DNA from: CAZJJK01 sp964546285
Lineage (GTDB): Bacteria > Spirochaetota > Spirochaetia > Treponematales > Breznakiellaceae
Length of the DNA stretch: 29,797 bases
Assembly (NCBI GenBank): GCA_964546285.1
Contig: CAZJJK010000028.1
Location: forward strand, 1-29,797
Direction: 5' to 3'
The notes beneath the pieces were generated by a model that did not search any database, was not told where the DNA came from, and was given only the letters and a program-made list of their open reading frames with translations. The stretch's first letter is position 1, and every line of letters starts with the position of its first letter. The translations under genes and the position numbers were made by a program. This document shows positions 23,735-29,797 of the stretch, piece after piece.

Positions 23735-23789
23735 CGGGGGGAAGAGAAGGCGCCCCTTCTCTCCCCGCCCGCGCCCCCTCTCTTATCCC
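23735..23789. repeat. GC-rich hairpin repeat, copy 2 (55 bp)
   Basis: Copy of 21231-21284 with loop CGCC instead of GCG. It lies in the 374-base gene-free region between the divergent MFS and MATE genes. That region otherwise holds the terminator at 23787-23821 and an AT-rich stretch at 23860-23885. Confidence 0.75.
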
Positions 23790-23821
23790 TTCCCAGAGGC
23801 TAAGAGGGAAGGGGCCTTTTT
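23787..23821 (+). terminator. Rho-independent terminator on the plus strand
   Basis: CCCTTCCC (23787-23794) pairs perfectly with GGGAAGGG (23806-23813) and is followed by GCC and five T (23817-23821). It reads towards the MATE gene but no plus-strand gene lies directly upstream, so it may end antisense or repeat-derived transcripts. Confidence 0.6.
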
Positions 23822-24007
23822 GTCAAAAAAGTGGTAATCCGTAACGGAAATGACGCGAAAGAGCGAATTTTTTTAAAAATTGCGCGGCGCCTATCTTGCA
23901 TACTCGCTAGGCGGCTCGGTATCTTTGACCAAGCTTATAGCCGCGGAGCGTAATCGCGGCGGCGCGCGCGGGGAGCCGGCGCGTTAGTGAAGCAAAGGGG
24001 AAAACCG

Positions 24008-25387
24008 ATGGGCGCTTCCGCCTCCAAAACCTTTATCCGAACCGGCGCCTTGGCGCCCACGCTCGCTAAACTGTCTCTACCCATTCTAGCCGGGCAGTTG
24101 TTCAGCCTGCTCTATAATTTGGTGGACACTTACTTTATCGCCCGGATCGATACCGCCAATCCCTGGCTGGTCGGCGCCACGGGTCTTGTCTGGCCGGTGT
24201 ATTTCATCTTCATGGCCACCGGTTTCGGCATCACCGGCGGCGTCGCCTCTTTGGTGGCCCGGGCTATTGGCGCCAATAAGGAAAGCGAGCTGGATCGCAC
24301 CGCCGAAAGCGGCTTGTTTTTGGCGCTTCTTATCGGCGCGGCAAGCCTGATCCTGATCTATCCGATCGCCGCGCCCCTGCTAAAACTGTTTGGCGGCCAG
24401 AATGAGCTGCTGGAATACGGTTTGAAGTACCTCTATTGGCTTCTGCCCACCGTGCCCTTTATGATGATGAGCGCCGTTTTTACCGGCATCCTGCAGGGAG
24501 AGGGTCGGACCAAACACATGATGGCGGCCATGATGATCGGCACCATTATCAATATCGTTCTTGATCCAGTCCTGATTTTCACCGCGCGTATGGGCATAGC
24601 CGGCGCCGGCTTGGCCACCGCCATCGGTAACGCGGCCGGCTTCCTCTACCTGCTGATCGTTTTCTTGCGAACTAAGTCCACCGTGACCATCCATTGGAAG
24701 GCTCGGAATATCTCCCCGCCGGTCGTCATCGAGATTATTCGGGTCGGACTGCCCCAAAGCCTGTCCAATTTTTTGGCTTCTATCAGTTTTATCTTCTACA
24801 ACCGCATTATGATAGATATCAATCCCCTGATCCTGACCGCTTTCACCCTCTATTCGCGGCTGGAACAGGTGGCGCTTATACCAATTTGGTCGTTAGGGGG
24901 GGCTCTCTCGGCCGTAGCCGGACAAGCCGCCGGCGCGGGCGGTTTTACGCGTATGAAAAAATCCAGCGCCACGGCTAGCTGGATGGGCTTAAGCGTTAGC
25001 GGAACTCTATTCGTCCTCTTTGTCCTTTCCAGCGGCCGTCTCTTCGCTCTGTTTCAGAGCGACCCGGCCGTTTTGGATTTGACCAGCCGTATCGTCATCT
25101 GGATGGCGGCCACCTCTTTTTTATCCATCCCCATGTTCATGATCGGTACGGTGATGTCCGTCGCCGGCTTTGCCAGCCGCAGCTTCTCCTTGACCGCTAT
25201 CCGCATCTATCTTTTGAATGTTCCCGCCTGCGCTATCGGCGCGTACCTCATCGGCAAGAATATAGATTCCGCGATGGTCGCTATTTTTATATCCGGCATC
25301 GTCGCCCTTGTCATGTTCCTCTTCGCCGGCAAACATTTCTTTTCCGGTCTGGAAGCTGGGCGTTTAAGGGTAAAGCAACTCGCTTAG
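24008..25387 (+). CDS. MATE-family multidrug/Na+ exporter
   Basis: 459 residues from ATG 24008, preceded by AAAGGGGAAAA. A GTG at 23987 is upstream in frame but lacks support. It has two MatE repeats with 12 predicted membrane helices: SLPILAGQLFSLLYNLVDTY in helix 1, ATGFGITGGVASLVARAIGA with the RAIGA loop, VFTGILQGEGRTKHMMAAMM, and the second-half counterpart LSNFLASISFIFYNRIMI. It exports drugs or metabolites in exchange for Na+ or H+; the substrate is not predictable. It is transcribed away from the MFS gene. Confidence 0.93.
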   Translation: MGASASKTFIRTGALAPTLAKLSLPILAGQLFSLLYNLVDTYFIARIDTANPWLVGATGLVWPVYFIFMATGFGITGGVASLVARAIGANKESELDRTAESGLFLALLIGAASLILIYPIAAPLLKLFGGQNELLEYGLKYLYWLLPTVPFMMMSAVFTGILQGEGRTKHMMAAMMIGTIINIVLDPVLIFTARMGIAGAGLATAIGNAAGFLYLLIVFLRTKSTVTIHWKARNISPPVVIEIIRVGLPQSLSNFLASISFIFYNRIMIDINPLILTAFTLYSRLEQVALIPIWSLGGALSAVAGQAAGAGGFTRMKKSSATASWMGLSVSGTLFVLFVLSSGRLFALFQSDPAVLDLTSRIVIWMAATSFLSIPMFMIGTVMSVAGFASRSFSLTAIRIYLLNVPACAIGAYLIGKNIDSAMVAIFISGIVALVMFLFAGKHFFSGLEAGRLRVKQLA

Positions 25388-25682
25388 GAATGCGGGCGGA
25401 CGAGCGTGGCGGCGGTGGGATAATTCGACCTAAGCTTCATCTGGCTCAATGACCGTCAAATGTAAAAATTTGGCTCTGAAATGTAAAAAAAAGGTAAAGA
25501 GGCTCAAGTCAAAAACGTAATCGCATTGTATAATACAGATAGAAAAAATGAGTTGAATCCTGTCCTATCCGTCGTCATTGGGCGCGGAGTAAAAAAGTAG
25601 CCTTTCATCATTAGTCTCGATTTTTTAACTCTGGTTTTCGTCAGGGCTGGGTTTTTATGCCCACAACATAGGGAGCGGCAAC
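25388..25682 (+). promoter_or_regulatory. Gene-free upstream region of the LRR lipoprotein array
   Basis: No gene seen. A perfect -10 TATAAT at 25529-25534 has only a weak -35 (AAGTCA) and would give a leader of about 140 bases. AAATGTAAAAA appears at 25459-25469 and again, imperfectly phased, about 23 bases later. The surrounding GACCGTCAAATGT recalls insertion-sequence ends, but this is weak. AGGGAG just before ATG 25683 is the ribosome site. Confidence 0.45.
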
Positions 25683-26691
25683 ATGGGTGTGAAGAGCGGA
25701 AGAAGAGCGGGTTTTTTAATAGCTATTTTCGCGAGCGCTAGCTTATTAGGCTGCCCCAGTCCTACCGGTCCTAGTGACCCGTCTCCAGCCGCACCGGACG
25801 CTTTTAAAGTGGCCGTGGCGGCTTTGACGTTGACTAGTCAAAGTGACGACCTCGCGGCGGGGATAAGCGGCGCGCTGGAGCTTCCCAGCGTGCTGGATGG
25901 TTTCAGCGACGCGCATATATCGTGGTCTTCGGAGCCCAACGGCTACATCGATACCGACACGGGCCAAGTGACCAGGCCCGCTTCCGGTTTGGCTGATGTG
26001 ACGGTGAATCTGACCGCCACTGTCTCCTTGGATGGGCGAAGCGAGACCAAAAGTTTCGTCGTGACCGTATTGGCGTTGCCGCCGGTCCTAACAGTGTTCG
26101 CTTTCGCGGATCCGGCCGTAAACGCGACGATCGATGAAGCCGAACGGACGGTAACGGCGATCGTTCCCGACGGAACGGATCTCACGCGGCTCGTTGCCGT
26201 CTTCACCGTTTCCGGCGCGGAAACGGCGGTGAAGGTTGGCGAGAGCGTCCAGGAGTCCGGCGCGACACCGAACGACTTTACGAACGCGGTAGAGTACACG
26301 CTCGTTGCCAACGATAGAGCTGAATCGTTCTTCGTTACGGTATCGATCAGCGACTCCGATTATCGGTATGCCCTCTTGGGCGACGGTACGGTAGGCCTTA
26401 CCGGGTTGTCCAAACTATGGGAAGAGACCGTTCCACGGAAGACGGAGCTCCAAATTCCGGCAGCTATTGACGGATACGCGGTATCGGCTATCGCCGTTGG
26501 CGCCTTCAGCGATCAAACTGACCTGATAAGCGTTTCCCTGCCTTCATCGATTTTGACCATCGGCGATTCTGCCTTCAGCGCTTGTTCGGGACTGGCGAGC
26601 GTTTCGCTACCCTCAACGCTACAAACCATCGGCGCGTCGGCTTTCAGCGGCTGTTCGGGCTTGACGAGCCTTGTCCTGCCTTCATCGATTT
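25683..26691 (+). CDS. BspA-like LRR lipoprotein 1, 3' end lost in gap
   Basis: 336 residues visible. The signal peptide ends in lipobox LLGC. An atypical Ig-like domain covers about residues 40-120 (PNGYIDTDTGQVTRPASGLA), and a second beta domain about 135-225 carries PNDFTNAVEYTLVANDRAE, a motif repeated in the next protein (ANDFSAAVSYTVTAYDG). LRR_5/BspA repeats then begin (LISVSLPSSILTIGDSAFSA, LASVSLPSTLQTIGASAFSG). The protein runs into the N-run. Such proteins sit on the cell surface and bind host or matrix components in some Treponema and Bacteroidetes; the ligand here is unknown. The DNA period is 69 bases, which probably caused the assembly break. Confidence 0.85.
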
Positions 26692-26791
26692 NNNNNNNNN
26701 NNNNNNNNNNNNNNNNNNNNNNNNNNNNNNNNNNNNNNNNNNNNNNNNNNNNNNNNNNNNNNNNNNNNNNNNNNNNNNNNNNNNNNNNNNN
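26692..26791. other. Assembly gap (100 N) spanning a gene junction
   Basis: Before it lies the LRR region of one lipoprotein, and directly after it the hydrophobic end and lipobox of another. The gap therefore hides the 3' end of the first gene, the intergenic space and the start of the second. Confidence 0.85.
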
Positions 26792-29665
26792 CTGGCGATT
26801 CTGGCCGGCTGCGAGCAAGTGACCGCGAACTTAGCCGACATGGAGAAAACGACGGAAACGGGGAGCGTTTTAGTCACCGTTCCCGCGGTCGCCGCGTGGC
26901 TCAAGGACCTTGAAGGCGGGAGTTCGAGCCGCGCCTTGGCCTATGCTTCCTCCATCGCGATGGAGATACGGGACGGGACGGAACTAGTCGCTTCAGTAAG
27001 CGGCGCCATAGCGGCGTTGAACGCCGCCACGACTCTGGAAGCCCCCACGGTTCCTGTGGGCGACGGCTATTCCATCACTGTCTCTATCTACAACGACGCC
27101 GTATCGACGACGGAGCCGCGCTTACGCGGCTCGGCTAGCGGTATAGCGGTAGAATACGGCAAGGAAACGAGGGCTAAAATCGTCTGCCTGCCCGTGAACG
27201 CGGCTCGGCTCATTCTGGATGAAAGCGCCGTTCATGACCTAGCGCCGACCGGTGAGGCCTGGTACACGCTGGAGCTTGTTGAGGGTACGACGTATTACTT
27301 TCTGTATGACAATCTGAATTTCCGCCTCGGTTTGTTTGATGAAAACGGCTCTTTCATCAGCTCCAGCTACACGGAAGCGACGGTTTCGTCCTACATAACC
27401 GAATATACGGCGACCTACACCGGCACGCTTATCATCGCCGTGGCGGGGAAGGACAATACCGCGACCGAACGCGGGTGCCTGACCGCGACCAGCGATCCGG
27501 CGAGGAAAGCGGCGACGGACTTGAGCGATTTTTTGGTGTTTGAGGGCATCGGCGTACTCACTACGGGCGCTGGAGGAAACGCGATCACCGTGACCGTCCC
27601 CCAGAGCCAGGTTCTAGGCAGCGCCGCCGCCAGTTTCCGCTCCAATGGCAGGCTCGTGACGGTCAACGGAATTGAGCAGGAAAGCGGCGTCACGGCGAAC
27701 GACTTCAGCGCGGCCGTTAGCTATACCGTGACCGCCTACGACGGTACGATCGCGGAATACACGGTGGCCATCGTCAAAAGCACGTCGATCTACACCTATA
27801 CCCTATTAAAGGGCGAGGCGGCGATTACCCATTATTCGGGTACGGATACCGCCCTGACCATCCCGGCGACCGTGGACGGTTATCCGGTGACGGCGATCGC
27901 GAACGGCGCCTTCTCGATGAAATCAGCCTTGACGAGCGTCGTTATCCCGGAGGGCGTGATCAGCATCGGCGTAGAAGCGTTTTATAGCTGTACTGGCCTT
28001 ACGAGCCTCAGCTTCCCGTCAACGCTTCTGACTATCGGCGACTTGGCATTCTATAATTGCGCCGGCGTAACGAGCCTAAGCCTTGGGGACAGCATTACGA
28101 CGATAGGCTCTTCCGCGTTCAGGAACTGCAAGCTTTTAACCAGCGTCGAGCTCCCCGATAGTCTGACCAGCCTGGGCGCGTACGCTTTCGCCGATTGCCT
28201 CGGTCTCTTGAGCGTCAGCCTTTCCGGAACGTCCGCGGCCATCGGCGACTGGGCGTTCATGAATTGCTCCGCCATGACGAGCCTGACCATCGCGGAGGGG
28301 ATCGCGGCCATCGGCGGGGGTGCGTTCCTCCGCTGTTCCGGCGTAACGAGCTTGGACCTGCCCGACAGCGTTGTTGCCATAGGCAACTCGGCGTTCAGCC
28401 AGTGCACCAGCCTCCAGAGCGTCAGCTTGGGAAGCGGTGTCGCGAGCCTCGGCGACTACGCGTTCGAGGAATGCGTCAACCTGATGACCATAGCGATCCC
28501 GCCGAATACCCCGATCGCGGCCATCGGCAATAGAGCTTTCTATCATTGCGCGAAACTTGAGAGCATTGAGCTTCCGGATAGCGTCGGAAGCATCGGCGAC
28601 TTTGCCTTTTACTCGTGCTCCGGCCTACGGAGCGTCAACGTCCCCGCCGGCGTCAAGAGTATCGGCCAATACGCGTTCAATAAATGTACCAGCCTAGCGA
28701 GCCTCAGTCTGGCGGAAGGGCTGGAAAGCATCGGGCAATACGCGTTCTATCAAAGCGGCCCGATAGAAAGCGTCGTCATTCCCGGCAGCGTCACCAGCAT
28801 CGGCGACGTCGCCTTTTACGGATCCAGTATGAAAAGCCTTAGTTTCGCGGGTCCCGGCGCGAGTTTGAGCCAAGGCATTAGCGTATTCACCAACTGCGTT
28901 AACCTGGAAAGTGTTGAGGTGGCCGCCGACCGCGTCATCCAAAGCTGGTCTCCCTACGCCTTCTCAGGCTGCGTCAAGCTGGCGAGCGTCACCTTGGCCG
29001 ACGGCCTTACGAGCATCGGGGAACAAGCTTTCTACAACTGTTCGCTATTGGCGGAAATCGATTTGCCGGACAGCGTCGTCAGCATCGGCGATCAGGCTTT
29101 CACTAATTGCGGAATGTTGGCGAGCGTCAAGCTGCCGTCCGGCCTGACGGCGATCGGCTCCAATGTCTTTTACTATTGCGGTCTAACCGCCGTGGCAATA
29201 CCGGACAGCGTCACGAGCATTGGTCCCAGCGCGTTCTACGGCTGCCGTCAGCTCGCCAGCGTCAGTTTCGGCTCAGGCTTGGAGGCTATCGGCGCGAACG
29301 CGTTTTATCAATGCGATGTCTTGACAGAGTTAGAGCTTCCCGAAGGACTAACGACCATCGGCGAAAAGGCCTTCTTCGCTTGCCTCGGCCTGAAAAAACT
29401 GGTCATTCCCTCCACCGTCACCAGTCTGGGGACTTCGGCCTTCCTGTATTGCTACAAGATAGAAACAGCTTCCGTTCGGGCGCTTGAGCCGCCGACCGCC
29501 GCCGTTGACGCCGTGAATTTCGGCGGCACGGTATATACGAAGCAATTGAAGAAGCTCTATGTGCCTAAGGCCAGCGTCGACCTCTATAAGACGGCTGCCG
29601 GATGGTCGGCTCATAGCGCCTTGATAGTAGAACCCAGCGGCGACCTCGCCATCGTCATAGACTAA
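26792..29665 (+). CDS. BspA-like LRR lipoprotein 2, start lost in gap
   Basis: 957 residues after the gap, opening with LAILAGC, a lipobox, so only the first part of the signal peptide is missing. Residues about 1-220 (gap numbering) form an N-terminal beta domain (YTLELVEGTTYYFLYDNLNF, then TATYTGTLIIAVAGKDN). A domain shared with protein 1 follows (VTVNGIEQESGVTANDFSAA). From about residue 345 there are roughly 23 LRR_5 units of about 23 residues with consensus L..V.LP.SV.SIG..AF..C. The C-terminus is a BspA-type cap (KKLYVPKASVDLYKTAAGWS). Surface exposure is expected. The next lipoprotein gene starts ten bases later. Confidence 0.88.
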   Translation: MAILAGCEQVTANLADMEKTTETGSVLVTVPAVAAWLKDLEGGSSSRALAYASSIAMEIRDGTELVASVSGAIAALNAATTLEAPTVPVGDGYSITVSIYNDAVSTTEPRLRGSASGIAVEYGKETRAKIVCLPVNAARLILDESAVHDLAPTGEAWYTLELVEGTTYYFLYDNLNFRLGLFDENGSFISSSYTEATVSSYITEYTATYTGTLIIAVAGKDNTATERGCLTATSDPARKAATDLSDFLVFEGIGVLTTGAGGNAITVTVPQSQVLGSAAASFRSNGRLVTVNGIEQESGVTANDFSAAVSYTVTAYDGTIAEYTVAIVKSTSIYTYTLLKGEAAITHYSGTDTALTIPATVDGYPVTAIANGAFSMKSALTSVVIPEGVISIGVEAFYSCTGLTSLSFPSTLLTIGDLAFYNCAGVTSLSLGDSITTIGSSAFRNCKLLTSVELPDSLTSLGAYAFADCLGLLSVSLSGTSAAIGDWAFMNCSAMTSLTIAEGIAAIGGGAFLRCSGVTSLDLPDSVVAIGNSAFSQCTSLQSVSLGSGVASLGDYAFEECVNLMTIAIPPNTPIAAIGNRAFYHCAKLESIELPDSVGSIGDFAFYSCSGLRSVNVPAGVKSIGQYAFNKCTSLASLSLAEGLESIGQYAFYQSGPIESVVIPGSVTSIGDVAFYGSSMKSLSFAGPGASLSQGISVFTNCVNLESVEVAADRVIQSWSPYAFSGCVKLASVTLADGLTSIGEQAFYNCSLLAEIDLPDSVVSIGDQAFTNCGMLASVKLPSGLTAIGSNVFYYCGLTAVAIPDSVTSIGPSAFYGCRQLASVSFGSGLEAIGANAFYQCDVLTELELPEGLTTIGEKAFFACLGLKKLVIPSTVTSLGTSAFLYCYKIETASVRALEPPTAAVDAVNFGGTVYTKQLKKLYVPKASVDLYKTAAGWSAHSALIVEPSGDLAIVID

Positions 29666-29675
29666 GGCGGAAGGA

Positions 29676-29797
29676 ATGAAACTGATGAAAACCCGATCGG
29701 CTTTTATACTCTCCATTACTCTTGTCCTGGCCGTTCTCGCGTCCTGCCGGACGCCGCTTAACGACGATTTCGCCGTGGGAGGAGGAACGCTGTCCCT
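29676..29797 (+). CDS. Lipoprotein, 5' fragment cut by window end
   Basis: 40 codons from ATG 29676, with ribosome site AAGGCGGAAGGA directly upstream. A positively charged start (MKLMKTR), a hydrophobic core (SAFILSITLVLAVLA) and lipobox LASC are followed by RTPLNDDFAVGGGTLS. Ten bases separate it from the LRR gene, so it is in the same operon and may be a third LRR-type lipoprotein or a partner. Nothing more can be said from this fragment. Confidence 0.75.
   Translation, partial: MKLMKTRSAFILSITLVLAVLASCRTPLNDDFAVGGGTLS

Noticed and set aside
25449..25495. Insertion-sequence end remnant (GACCGTCAAATGT, repeated AAATGTAAAAA)
   Set aside because: Too short and AT-rich to assign; no transposase fragment or inverted partner seen.
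26582..26691. Upstream start of the second LRR protein before the gap
   Set aside because: This stretch is an alternative frame of LRR protein 1, and the lipobox after the gap shows a separate start inside it.
1..29797. CRISPR array, rRNA or tRNA genes
   Set aside because: No regularly spaced repeats with unique spacers, and no cloverleaf or rRNA segments were seen by eye.

Overview
The window looks like a chromosomal segment of a spirochaete, most likely a Treponema-type host-associated organism. This is an inference. It rests on the many secreted lipoproteins with lipoboxes (LLSC, AASC, LLGC, LAGC, LASC), the tandem BspA-like leucine-rich-repeat lipoproteins and the general style of the hypothetical proteins. 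No rRNA or tRNA gene is present to fix the taxonomy. The sequence is a scaffold: three runs of exactly 100 N (18721-18820, 22425-22524, 26692-26791) join contigs, and each one damages a gene model.

Region 1 (1-6530, plus strand): the 3' part of a 5-formyltetrahydrofolate cyclo-ligase and a conserved hypothetical. Then comes a tightly overlapping operon: a radical-SAM DNA modification/repair protein, its DUF4130-type partner, a small beta-rich protein and a GH1 beta-glucosidase. A lipoprotein GH3 (NagZ-like) and a small membrane coiled-coil protein follow. The operon starts from a promoter that overlaps a nested palindrome and appears to give a leaderless mRNA.

Region 2 (6531-9005): a 330-base gene-free stretch that holds a possible ORF-less HEARO/omega-like structured RNA and a strong hairpin. 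Two minus-strand genes follow, a GNAT acetyltransferase and trpS.

Region 3 (9037-14461): a secreted-protein cluster. Two paralogous exported proteins flank an exported YkuD/DUF5675-like protein with a Lys-Pro-Ala repeat tail. Beyond these lie a divergent VWA-domain protein, a TPR-like lipoprotein and a small cysteine-rich protein. The stop codon of the last one touches a 145-bp three-hairpin dispersed repeat.

Region 4 (14462-21223): a 650-base AT-rich regulatory region with a possible Arg-rich leader peptide, then an arginine biosynthesis cluster argC-argJ-argB-argD-argG (glutamate to argininosuccinate apart from argF; argH is also absent). ArgJ makes the acetyl-recycling pathway likely. argD looks broken only because of a false assembly gap.

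Region 5 (21224-25387): a second copy of the three-hairpin repeat, two copies of a 54-55 bp GC-rich hairpin repeat, a possibly truncated barrel-like ORF, an MFS/SLC45-like sugar transporter (gap inside) and a MATE exporter.

Region 6 (25388-29797): three consecutive lipoprotein genes. Two are BspA-like LRR proteins that an assembly gap falsely merges, and the third runs off the window.
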